DNA from: Sedimenticola hydrogenitrophicus
Lineage (GTDB): Bacteria > Pseudomonadota > Gammaproteobacteria > Chromatiales > Chromatiaceae
Assembly (NCBI RefSeq): GCF_029017505.1
Contig: NZ_JAQGEI010000002.1
Span: 1-64,000, forward strand
Length of the DNA stretch: 64,000 nucleotides
Reading direction: 5' to 3'
Shown here in pieces: positions 24,596 to 32,704 of the stretch (position 1 is the first letter of the stretch; every line of letters starts with the position of its first letter). The translations under genes and the position numbers were made by a program. Under the pieces are notes generated by a model. The model did not search any database and was not told where the DNA came from. It saw only the letters and a list, made by a program, of their open reading frames with translations.

Positions 24596-26599
24596 TTGAG
24601 TCACAAGGAAGTGGCGCGGTCACCTAACACCAGTCTCATCCGCCGCCTGGCATGGCTGTTCGCCCTGCTGCCGACCCTGTGCCTGTCGGCCGCGGAGCTG
24701 TCAGCCCCGGAACTGGAGCGGCAGCGTGGTGGATTCCTTGCCGCGGAACGCCTGCTCGCAGCGGGGGATCTGCAGCAGTACACCGCCATCCGCTCCACCC
24801 TGCGGAGCTACCCGCTGTTCCCCTACCTGGAGTACCAGGCACTGCAACGGCAACTCGCCAGCCTCGACAGTCCCCGGGTGGAGGCGTTCATCACCCGGTA
24901 TGCCGACACCCCGCTGGCGCCGCGCATGCGCAGCCTCTGGCTCAAGGAGCTGGCCGGGCGCAAGCAGTGGTGGACCTACCTGGCGTTCTATCGGCCCGGG
25001 CTGGGGACGATCAACCAGTGCCACTACCTGACCGCCCTGCTGGAGACCGGCAAGCGGAAACAGGCACTGGATCAGGCGGAGGCGATCTGGCTCTCGCCCC
25101 GTTCCCGCCCGGAGGCCTGTGACCGGATTCTGCAGACCTGGATCGATGCCGGCAAGCTCACCCCGGCGCTGGCCTGGCAGCGGGTCGAACTCGCCATGCT
25201 GGCCTCCGAAGGGCGATTCAGCCGCTATCTGCAGCGCTACCTCAACCCGCAACAGCAGGCCTGGCTGCGGACCTGGCGGAAGCTGCAGCGGGATCCGCGG
25301 CAGCTCGCCACTGCCGTCCCCCAACTGGCGGAAAGCCCCGCCCGCAACCTTATCCTGCTGGACGGATTCAAGCGCCTGGTGGGCCGGGACATCGACAGTG
25401 CCATCCGGATCTGGCCGCGCCTGCAGGAGCAGATCCCCTTCAGCGCAGCGGCTCGCCACAGCGGCCAACGCGCGCTGTTGCTGGGGATGATACGCGACGA
25501 CCATCCCGATACCCTGACCGGACTGCGGGCCTTCACCCCGTCGGCCGAAGACAACCAGCTGCGTGAAACGCGCCTCCGCTACGCCCTGAAACGGCGCGCC
25601 TGGCCGCAAATGCTGAGCTGGATTGGCGAACTGCCCGACGAACTCAGGCACTCCGACCGCTGGCGCTACTGGCAGGCGCGGGCGTTGGCGGAAACCGCCA
25701 ATACCGCCGAGGCCGACGCCCGCTTTGCCGCGCTGGCCAAGGAGCGCAGCTATCACGGTTTTCTCGCCGCGGATCGCCTGGGCCAACCCTACCGCTACGA
25801 CCCGACCCCGCTGGAGTTGCAGCAGTCGGCCATCGTTCGGCTGGCACGGCAGCCGGCACTGTTGCGCGCCCGCGAGCTGTTTCAGCTGGGCCGCTTCCTC
25901 GATGCCCGGCGCGAATGGTATGCCAGTGTGCGCGGCATGAAACCTCTCGACCTGCAGCGGGTCGCCAAACTGGCCCAGTCCTGGGGCTGGCACGACCAGG
26001 CGATCTTCACCCTGGCCCGCACCGGTTACTGGGACGACCTGGAGCTGCGCTTTCCCCTGGAGCATCAGACCCTGGTGACGGAAAAATCCGTGGCAACCGA
26101 TCTGGACAAGTCCTGGATCTTTGCCGTGATCCGACAGGAGAGCGCCTTCTCCAGTGATGCCCAGTCACCCGCCGGAGCCCGCGGACTGATGCAGCTGATG
26201 CCGGCGACCGCCCGCTTTATCGCCCGCAAGGAGAAGCTGAAAAAACCCGGACTGGGACAGTTGCTGCAGCCGGAAGTGAACATCACCCTGGGCACCGCCT
26301 ATCTCAGCCATGTCTATCGGCGCCTGGGGGAACATCAGGTGCTGGCCACGGCCGCCTACAACGCCGGCCCGCGCAATGTGCTGCGCTGGCTGCCGGACAC
26401 CACCCTGCCCGCCGACATCTGGGTGGAGCTGATCCCCTTCAATGAGACCCGGCGCTACACCGAGCGGGTGCTGAGTTATGCGGCAATCTACGACCAGCGC
26501 CTGCAGCAGCCGCTGCAGAGGCTCTCGGCGCGGATGTCACCGGTGCGGCCGAAGGCCCAGCTGGTAGCCAACAATCCGCCGGGCGGCGGGGGATCCTAG
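24596..26599 (+). CDS. slt: Soluble lytic murein transglycosylase (Slt70 type)
   Basis: A 667-residue periplasmic enzyme that cleaves peptidoglycan glycan strands, leaving 1,6-anhydro-MurNAc ends. It has a signal peptide (about 15-33), a long superhelical U/L domain (35-490) and a C-terminal SLT domain with the catalytic Glu in V-I-R-Q-E-S-A-F, followed by S-P-A-G-A-R-G-L-M-Q-L-M-P and the A-Y-N-A-G-P motif. The start appears to be TTG at 24596 with GGAG nine bases upstream. The preceding bases hold a tandem GAGTCACAAG repeat that makes the start ambiguous; an ATG at 24581 is out of frame. Confidence 0.92.
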   Translation: MSHKEVARSPNTSLIRRLAWLFALLPTLCLSAAELSAPELERQRGGFLAAERLLAAGDLQQYTAIRSTLRSYPLFPYLEYQALQRQLASLDSPRVEAFITRYADTPLAPRMRSLWLKELAGRKQWWTYLAFYRPGLGTINQCHYLTALLETGKRKQALDQAEAIWLSPRSRPEACDRILQTWIDAGKLTPALAWQRVELAMLASEGRFSRYLQRYLNPQQQAWLRTWRKLQRDPRQLATAVPQLAESPARNLILLDGFKRLVGRDIDSAIRIWPRLQEQIPFSAAARHSGQRALLLGMIRDDHPDTLTGLRAFTPSAEDNQLRETRLRYALKRRAWPQMLSWIGELPDELRHSDRWRYWQARALAETANTAEADARFAALAKERSYHGFLAADRLGQPYRYDPTPLELQQSAIVRLARQPALLRARELFQLGRFLDARREWYASVRGMKPLDLQRVAKLAQSWGWHDQAIFTLARTGYWDDLELRFPLEHQTLVTEKSVATDLDKSWIFAVIRQESAFSSDAQSPAGARGLMQLMPATARFIARKEKLKKPGLGQLLQPEVNITLGTAYLSHVYRRLGEHQVLATAAYNAGPRNVLRWLPDTTLPADIWVELIPFNETRRYTERVLSYAAIYDQRLQQPLQRLSARMSPVRPKAQLVANNPPGGGGS

Positions 26600-26640
26600 G
26601 TGCCAGTCGGAGCGGTTTTCCCACACTGAGCGGCGCTCGC

Positions 26641-29085
26641 TCAGTGGAACAGGCCGGGCCTTGGCGGATCCTCTTCAGCGGTGGCGGGGGTGTCAGGGAG
26701 CGGACGGCGCCGCCGACTGGTGTGCTCGATGGCGTAAGCGATCAGCTCCGCATCGCTGATCACCTCATAGTAAATACCGCCATCCACCGCCTCCAGCCCC
26801 GCCTGCTCGCCGTCCCAGACGGTGACCACCGCCTCGCGGATCACCAGGGCGTGCATATTCCCTTCCAGATCCGGGTAGCGGGCCACCAGCAGATGGTCGT
26901 TTAGCGCCCGCCGGCCCGCCTCCAGCTCGATGCGGTGGAACGACAGCTCCGACTTCAGCTTGTAGTAGGCCGGCTCGTCCAGCTCGATGCCGTTCACGTT
27001 GTAGCGGATCAGCTTGTCGGAACTCTCCTTGTTGACCGTCTCGCTGGCCGCCGGCGCCATCACCCTCACCCCGCACCCCAGGCGCCCGCCGTATGCGGAG
27101 CGTCGCACCGCCGCCGAGCAGGAGGAGAGCTGGTCCGCCCGGTTGATGGCCGGCGAGATCATGATTTCGTGCCCCTCGTCGTACAGGAAGGCGGGGGCCT
27201 CCTCGCTGAAGGCGATACCCAGGCCCAGCTCCAGCTCCGGCAGGTCGTTCTGGCGATTCTTGACATTCTGTTTATCCACCACCTGGAGGATCTTGTGCGC
27301 CAGGCCGCAGGCGTGGGAGACGCAGAGCCACTGATAGGGGGTATCTTCGTATTCAAAAATACTCAGGATCACCGCATCCCCCTCGATAAACACCTTTTTC
27401 GCCCCGAAGCTATCCAGCAGCTTGTTGATCGGCTCAAAGAAATTGAGGCTGAAGTGGGAGGCGGGATTGAGGTTGCGGTTGCGCAGTTCGCTGGTGATGG
27501 CGGTTGAGCCACGCACGTCCGCCTTGAGGATGACGTGATTGCGGATACGGTGCTGTTCCGGCTTCAGCTCCTTGCGCAGCGGGAACTCCAGCAGACTGCC
27601 GTTGCGCCGCGACAGCTCGATGTCCTCCGGACGCACCAGCAGATGGATGCGGCGCATGGCGACGTGCGCCTGGTAGGCCTGTTTCAGGTCACGCCGAAAC
27701 AGCGCAAAGTGGCGCAGAAAACTGAACACCCGGCGGCGGCGGCGCGGTCCCGGCATGCTCTTGATGATCAGCAGCATCCGCTCCAGCACCTTCACCACCT
27801 GAGCCGGCACCGCCTTGTTCTGCAGGTTGTTCAGCTTGCGCTGCAACTCCCGCTTGGTCATGCGCCCGGCCAGGTACTGGCAGATCAGGCGTACCGGCAC
27901 CTGTCGGTTCAGCTCCTGATACACGGCGGGTGCCGCGTGGCAGGCCAGCAGATCACGCTCGATGCGGCTGCCGCGAAACGCCTTCAATATCCGTTTCATT
28001 AGCCGATGGTGGAACCCGGGCCACTTGTCGTTGGGCCAGGTTGTTTGCGGCAGGGGGACATCATGGTCGGTGCGGATGACACCGCTGTGTCTGGCCGAAT
28101 AGACGATGCGGTCGATATTCTCCGGAATATCCAGCCAGGAGCAGTTGCCGCTCTCGTATTCCGCCGACTGCAGCGATCGTTTCAGCAGCATCAGGGTTTC
28201 GCTATAACCCACCAGCCCGTCCTGCTCCCCCTGGCTGCGCCGGGCGCTGGTCTGGATATCGCTGCAGGTGGTATCGAACGAGTCCAGCGGCTCCGTACCC
28301 CAGCACCAGGAGGGCAGGAAATCGGCAAACAAGCCGGTGACCAGACGGTTGACCCGGTCGAAGGCATCCGGGTCATCCCGGTCCGTGCAGACCAGGGGGT
28401 AGTGGCCCATCAGCTGTTCGTCGGCCCACAACGAGGGGAGTTGCAGCATCGGGTTGAACAGCAGCGGCTTGGGTATCGGCCAGGAGAGGCCCAGCACCGA
28501 TTTGCGCAGCTTGCCGAGGCGCATGTTCTCCATCTTCAGCAGCTCACGAAACAGCCGGCGGGTGATCCGGTAGCGAATCGCCGGCTCGTTCCTGGCCAGC
28601 ACCACCAACCGGTCATGCAGCTGCACCGAACGGCCGCTGGACTGATGGCTGTCCAGCCCCTTGGCGCGCTGCACCTGGCTGCGCAGGCGGTCATACTCCT
28701 GCCCCACCAGGCCGAGCAGGAACTTCACCACGCTGAACTGCAGCAGCTGTACCATCTCCAGGCGGTTGTGTTTCCTGGCCCGGTCGACCGTCAGTTCCAT
28801 CAGGCCGGCGTAGCCCTCGCGCAGGGCCTGGAGATCCTTGTTATCCGGCGGTGGCGGCGGTTCACCCCAGTAGTTTTCGGTCACGTCGTGCATCATGGAG
28901 CGACGCACCAACAGCCGGCAGCGGTCCATGAACTCCTGACTCAGGGCGACATCGATCCGGCTGTTGTCGATGCCGGTCGGCAGGCGGTCAAACAGCAGCT
29001 TGAACGGCTTCTTCAACTGCAGCGGGGTGGTAAACTCTTCCGCATCCGGACGCCAGTGCAACAGGCTGTCGAACAGACTGATCAC
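26641..29085 (-). CDS. Large protein with a class III cyclase-like domain
   Basis: An 814-residue soluble protein. The first 500 residues are helical and basic with no recognised domain; a P-P-P-P-P run lies near residue 77. About 515-690 resembles a class III adenylate/guanylate cyclase fold: L-K-A-D-V-R-G-S-T-A-I (first metal Asp), A-K-K-V-F-I-E-G-D-A-V-I (Lys and second metal Asp), and I-N-R-A-D-Q-L-S in place of the usual V-N-x-A-x-R-L. The key acidic residues remain, so it could be active. The start is GTG at 29085 with GAGGAGG upstream. It lies 32 bases behind rsd and is probably cotranscribed. Confidence 0.75.
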   Translation of the reverse strand: MISLFDSLLHWRPDAEEFTTPLQLKKPFKLLFDRLPTGIDNSRIDVALSQEFMDRCRLLVRRSMMHDVTENYWGEPPPPPDNKDLQALREGYAGLMELTVDRARKHNRLEMVQLLQFSVVKFLLGLVGQEYDRLRSQVQRAKGLDSHQSSGRSVQLHDRLVVLARNEPAIRYRITRRLFRELLKMENMRLGKLRKSVLGLSWPIPKPLLFNPMLQLPSLWADEQLMGHYPLVCTDRDDPDAFDRVNRLVTGLFADFLPSWCWGTEPLDSFDTTCSDIQTSARRSQGEQDGLVGYSETLMLLKRSLQSAEYESGNCSWLDIPENIDRIVYSARHSGVIRTDHDVPLPQTTWPNDKWPGFHHRLMKRILKAFRGSRIERDLLACHAAPAVYQELNRQVPVRLICQYLAGRMTKRELQRKLNNLQNKAVPAQVVKVLERMLLIIKSMPGPRRRRRVFSFLRHFALFRRDLKQAYQAHVAMRRIHLLVRPEDIELSRRNGSLLEFPLRKELKPEQHRIRNHVILKADVRGSTAITSELRNRNLNPASHFSLNFFEPINKLLDSFGAKKVFIEGDAVILSIFEYEDTPYQWLCVSHACGLAHKILQVVDKQNVKNRQNDLPELELGLGIAFSEEAPAFLYDEGHEIMISPAINRADQLSSCSAAVRRSAYGGRLGCGVRVMAPAASETVNKESSDKLIRYNVNGIELDEPAYYKLKSELSFHRIELEAGRRALNDHLLVARYPDLEGNMHALVIREAVVTVWDGEQAGLEAVDGGIYYEVISDAELIAYAIEHTSRRRRPLPDTPATAEEDPPRPGLFH

Positions 29086-29117
29086 GCCGCCTCCTCAGCC
29101 CCGCCGCGGCAGCCAGG

Positions 29118-29567
29118 TCATCGCAGCAGGGCCTTGACCAGTCTGTCTTCGAGTTCGATCCGGCTGGCCAGGTCCTCACCCAGAATGGAGAGGTCCTTGG
29201 TCAGGTTGTCCAGGGGCTGCCGGTGATCGCTCAGGTCGTACTTGTCATTGAACGCCACCACCAGCTCCGTCACCTCGGCGATTTTCGCATAGGCCGTGTC
29301 CGCCACCTTGACCACCTCGCCGCGCCGCTCCTCACCGGAGGTGATGCGATCGAACACCTCGAAGTGACCGAACGCAACATAATCGATCAACAGCTGGCAG
29401 AAGTCCCGTAACAACTGCTTTTCCGGCTTGTCCGGACTGAAGGAGTCGATACCCGCCAGCTTGCAATAGAGCACCAGCATCTGCTGGCGTTCATCCAGCC
29501 ACTTCTCCACCATATCCTTGGTTCGGATGCGCCGCTCGTGTCCGCCATCATATTGTGTTGCCACCAT
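29118..29567 (-). CDS. rsd: Regulator of sigma D (Rsd/AlgQ family)
   Basis: A 149-residue helical protein. The segment V-E-K-W-L-D-E-R-Q-Q-M-L-V-L-Y-C-K-L-A-G-I and the F-C-Q-L-L-I-D-Y-V-A-F-G-H-F-E-V-F-D-R-I segment match the sigma-70-binding surface of Rsd/AlgQ; the C-terminal D-L-S-I-L-G-E-D-L-A-S-R-I-E-L-E-D also fits. Rsd sequesters sigma-70 in stationary phase and so favours alternative sigma factors. It heads a two-gene unit with the cyclase-like protein, an arrangement I have not met elsewhere. The ATG at 29567 is used; one at residue 19 is possible. Confidence 0.88.
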   Translation of the reverse strand: MVATQYDGGHERRIRTKDMVEKWLDERQQMLVLYCKLAGIDSFSPDKPEKQLLRDFCQLLIDYVAFGHFEVFDRITSGEERRGEVVKVADTAYAKIAEVTELVVAFNDKYDLSDHRQPLDNLTKDLSILGEDLASRIELEDRLVKALLR

Positions 29568-29708
29568 TTTCCGGCCTTTGTGGTCTGTTTATGTCAAAAG
29601 TCTGCTTAAGATAAACACCATTTCACGCAACAGGCAAGCCTGGATAATCCGGGGAGGATTTTCTGATAGACTGGGCGGTGCCCAGGGGATGTTGAGAGGG
29701 GGACCGAA

Positions 29709-30221
29709 GTGCGCAAAAACCGGCTATTCCGGCTGCTGATTTTGCTGGCGCTGCTGCCGCAGACAACGACCGCGCTCGACTATCCCAACCGCTATAACAG
29801 CATGGCCGAGACCCTGTTCGACATGATGGACGCCTTCTCCTCGGCCTATCAGCGACGGCTGCACGAGCGGGCGCGGGACTCTGCCGGCTATCCGGGCGGC
29901 ATCCCCGGCTACGCGCCCTATCCGGGCGTCCCCTATCCATACCGCGCGCCGGCCCGGCCACCCCAGGGGGTGATGCTCAACGGCAGCTGGCAGGGCGAAA
30001 GCGGTGAGATACTGGTGATCCAGGACGGTCTGTTCAGGATCTATCTGCAACGGGACAATTTTCGCGATGGCCGCCTGACCCAGGTGGAACCCCGGCGGAT
30101 CCTCCTGCAGGACCTGGAGAGCGGCCAGGTGCGGCCCTATGAATTCGCCGAATCGGATGGACGCCTGCTACTGCGTGATCCGGCTGGCAACCTGTTGCGC
30201 TATATCCGGATCGGCTGGTAG
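29709..30221 (+). CDS. Exported protein of unknown function, Pro/Tyr-rich centre
   Basis: A 170-residue protein starting at GTG 29709 behind a GAGAGGGGGAC stretch. Residues 1-22 are a signal peptide (R-K-N-R then a Leu-rich core). Residues 58-85 are rich in Gly, Pro and Tyr (Y-P-G-G-I-P-G-Y-A-P-Y-P-G-V-P-Y), followed by a compact C-terminal domain of beta character (L-N-G-S-W-Q-G-E-S-G-E-I-L-V-I-Q). No family is recognised. It is likely periplasmic or outer-membrane associated, and it converges on the aminopeptidase gene. Confidence 0.75.
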   Translation: MRKNRLFRLLILLALLPQTTTALDYPNRYNSMAETLFDMMDAFSSAYQRRLHERARDSAGYPGGIPGYAPYPGVPYPYRAPARPPQGVMLNGSWQGESGEILVIQDGLFRIYLQRDNFRDGRLTQVEPRRILLQDLESGQVRPYEFAESDGRLLLRDPAGNLLRYIRIGW

Positions 30222-30227
30222 TTCCAT

Positions 30228-31319
30228 TCACTCCGCGGCGGGCTGGAGTAACTGCCGCATCCGCTGTTCACGTTCGTTGGCGGGCAGCTGCCCCAACTCG
30301 CGGCTGGCCGCATAGAAGGCGGGCAGACCCCCACCCGACTGCACCAGCAGCCGCCGGAACGCCGGCACCCAGGCCTCGTAGGTGGCGATGGAGACCAGGT
30401 GGGCATTGTTCAGGTCACGATCGAACCAGCCGTCGAAACCGGCGTATCCGCCCCACCGCCGTTTCAGCCGCGCATAGCGCTCCCGCAGCTGCCGGAACAG
30501 CGCCGCCTTGCGCTGTCCCATGCGCGCCTCATCCAGCGGTTGGCGGTAGAGCGTCTCCAGCTCCTCGCGCACCGCGAGCAGCAGATCGACAAACTGCTGT
30601 TCCCGTTGCCGTGTCACCTGCCATTGCGCGAAGCTCAGGCCATTCCGGTTGGCAACCCAGCGTTCGATGCCCACCTCCGCCACCAGGCTGGCGAACGCCT
30701 CGTTGAAGGCGCTGTCATGCTTCACGTAGAGCTGCTGGTGGGCCAGTTCATGGAAGATCAGACCGGCAATTCGCGCCTCCGGCCAGTCGATGACGGTACT
30801 GGGCAGGGGATCGTCAAACCAGCCCAGGGTCGAGTAGGCCGGTACCGGCTCCACCGCCACATCCAGCCCCTGGGCCTGTAATTCGCCGGCGTACGCCCAG
30901 GCACGCTCTTGGGAGAAATAGCCACGATAGCTGGCACAGCCGACGAACGGATAGCACCACTGCCTGGGCTGCAGGGAAAACCGCCCGGCCGCCACCACAC
31001 TCCACACCACCGCCTCCCGATCCAGCGCCGCATAGCTGCGGTAGCTGCCGTTGTCCGGTAGCGCCAACGCCGCGCTGGCGAAGTGGCGTATCTCGCCGAC
31101 CTGGCGTAACTTCCGCTGCAGCGGTTCGGGGGTTTGCGGGTCGCGCAGCAGCTCGGGAATGGGTTGCCGCTGTCCCATCAGTTGCAGATGTCCACCGATG
31201 GAATGGCTATAATAGCTCAGTGTACTGCAGCCCTGCAGGAACCCCAGGATTGAAGCCAGGATTAAAGCCCGGATTAAAGGGAGCATCAGGCGATAGCGCC
31301 GGCGGGACCGGGCGATCAT
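30228..31319 (-). CDS. Lipoprotein aminopeptidase (PF10023 family)
   Basis: A zinc metallopeptidase-like lipoprotein of 363 residues. After a basic start and hydrophobic core comes the lipobox L-Q-G-C-S. The catalytic-type motif I-F-H-E-L-A-H-Q (HExxH) is followed by a downstream F-N-E-A-F-A-S glutamate segment, as in the predicted aminopeptidase family PF10023. The N-terminal Y-Y-S-H-S-I-G-G-H-L-Q-L-M segment also fits. Either ATG 31319 or ATG 31286 could be the start; neither has a good ribosome site. It is divergent from cca, with 30 bases between starts, so their promoters overlap. Confidence 0.85.
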   Translation of the reverse strand: MIARSRRRYRLMLPLIRALILASILGFLQGCSTLSYYSHSIGGHLQLMGQRQPIPELLRDPQTPEPLQRKLRQVGEIRHFASAALALPDNGSYRSYAALDREAVVWSVVAAGRFSLQPRQWCYPFVGCASYRGYFSQERAWAYAGELQAQGLDVAVEPVPAYSTLGWFDDPLPSTVIDWPEARIAGLIFHELAHQQLYVKHDSAFNEAFASLVAEVGIERWVANRNGLSFAQWQVTRQREQQFVDLLLAVREELETLYRQPLDEARMGQRKAALFRQLRERYARLKRRWGGYAGFDGWFDRDLNNAHLVSIATYEAWVPAFRRLLVQSGGGLPAFYAASRELGQLPANEREQRMRQLLQPAAE

Positions 31320-31349
31320 AGTGCGGAGCAAGGTTTCAGCATAGTCATC

Positions 31350-32582
31350 ATGAGCGATTCTAGCATGCACATTTACCTGGTCGGCGGCGCCGTGCGCGAT
31401 CAACTGCTCGGCCTGCCGATCGGCGACCGTGACTGGCTGGTCACCGGGGTCACCGCGGAGCAGCTGCTGGCCCAGGGTTATCGCAGGGTGGGACGGGATT
31501 TCCCGGTGTTTCTCCACCCGAAGAGTGCCGAGGAGCACGCCCTGCCGCGCGGCGAACCCGGCGACGGCAGCGAACAGGCGCTGGTGTGTAATGACCTGAT
31601 CCAGCGGGACCTCACCATCAACGCCATTGCCCTGGCGGCGGACGGCAGCTATGTCGACCCGCTGGACGGCCGTCGGGACCTGCGGGAGCGGCGGCTGCGC
31701 CACACCCCTACGTTCAGGAACGATCCGATCCGGGTACTGCGGCTGGCGCGTTTCGCCGCCCGCCTCGGCCCGCTCGGGTTCCGGGTGGCGCAGCCGACCC
31801 GGCAGCTGGTCCGGCAGATGATCCAGGCCGGCGAACTGGACCATCTGGTGGCCGAGCGGGTCTGGTCCGAGATCATGCGGGCGCTGCAGGGCACCGACCC
31901 GGTGACCTTTTTCGAAACCCTGCGCGAACTGGGGGCGCTGCGGGTCATCCTGCCGGAACTGGACCGGCTGTTCGGCGTCCCGCAGCCGGAACGGCACCAT
32001 CCGGAGATCGATACCGGGGTGCACAGCTTGATGGTGCTGTTCCAGGCGTGCAACCTCAGCCGGGAACCGGAAGTCCGGCTGGCCGCGCTGCTGCATGACC
32101 TCGGCAAGGGCACCACACCGCGCACCGACTGGCCCAGTCATCACGGACATGAGCAGCGGGGCGCGCGGCTGGCGGAGCGGGTGTGTGAACGCCTGCGCGC
32201 CCCCAACCGCTATCGTGAGCTGTGTCGCCTGGTGGCCGAATACCACAGCCACTGCCACCGGGCATTCGAGCTGAAACCGGCCACCCTGCTGCGCACCCTG
32301 CAGCAGCTGAACGCCTTGCGCCGCACCACCCGGCTGGATCAGTTTCTGCTGGCCTGCGAAGCCGACTCCCGGGGACGCCAGGGATTCGAACGGCAACCCT
32401 ATCCCCAGGCCGACTTTGTCCGGGCGGCGCGGCAGGCCGCCGCCGCGGTGGACACCCGCCGGCTGGCGAAGGGCGCCAGCGAGCAAAAAATGATCCCGGA
32501 TATCATCTTCCAGGCCCGGAGCCGGGCCATCGCGGCAGTGAAAAAACGCTGGGAGGAGCAGGAGACTTTAACTATTACGTGA
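31350..32582 (+). CDS. cca: tRNA nucleotidyltransferase with HD domain (altered loop)
   Basis: A 410-residue class II enzyme that builds or repairs the tRNA CCA end. Seen: L-V-G-G-A-V-R-D, catalytic G-D-R-D-W, R-D-L-T-I-N-A, R-N-D-P-I-R-V-L-R-L-A-R-F-A-A-R, V-A-E-R-V-W-S-E, and the HD phosphohydrolase motif L-L-H-D-L-G-K-G. Odd point: after F-L-H-P-K-S-A-E-E-H-A-L the usual A-R-T-E-R-K and Gly-rich loop are gone. About 19 residues replace roughly 29 in the E. coli protein, so the flexible loop that supports A addition is shortened and unlike the family. No alternative frame restores it. Confidence 0.92.
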   Translation: MSDSSMHIYLVGGAVRDQLLGLPIGDRDWLVTGVTAEQLLAQGYRRVGRDFPVFLHPKSAEEHALPRGEPGDGSEQALVCNDLIQRDLTINAIALAADGSYVDPLDGRRDLRERRLRHTPTFRNDPIRVLRLARFAARLGPLGFRVAQPTRQLVRQMIQAGELDHLVAERVWSEIMRALQGTDPVTFFETLRELGALRVILPELDRLFGVPQPERHHPEIDTGVHSLMVLFQACNLSREPEVRLAALLHDLGKGTTPRTDWPSHHGHEQRGARLAERVCERLRAPNRYRELCRLVAEYHSHCHRAFELKPATLLRTLQQLNALRRTTRLDQFLLACEADSRGRQGFERQPYPQADFVRAARQAAAAVDTRRLAKGASEQKMIPDIIFQARSRAIAAVKKRWEEQETLTIT

Positions 32583-32704
32583 AACAGTGCTCAATATTCA
32601 GGGGCGCCGGACGACACACTTAGCGACATCCACTTTTCTTCCACTTTTCTTATGGGCGTCGGGACAGACCGGCCCCGCCAGTTTTGATCCACACGGGACC
32701 GGAA

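Noticed and set aside
31530-31620. A frameshift in cca to explain the lost loop
   Set aside because: Neither alternative frame gives the A-R-T-E-R-K segment, and the downstream motif returns in the same frame.
31320-32486. N-terminal extension of the aminopeptidase frame to about 750 residues
   Set aside because: The extra part is antisense to cca, and the lipoprotein signal begins at 31319 or 31286.
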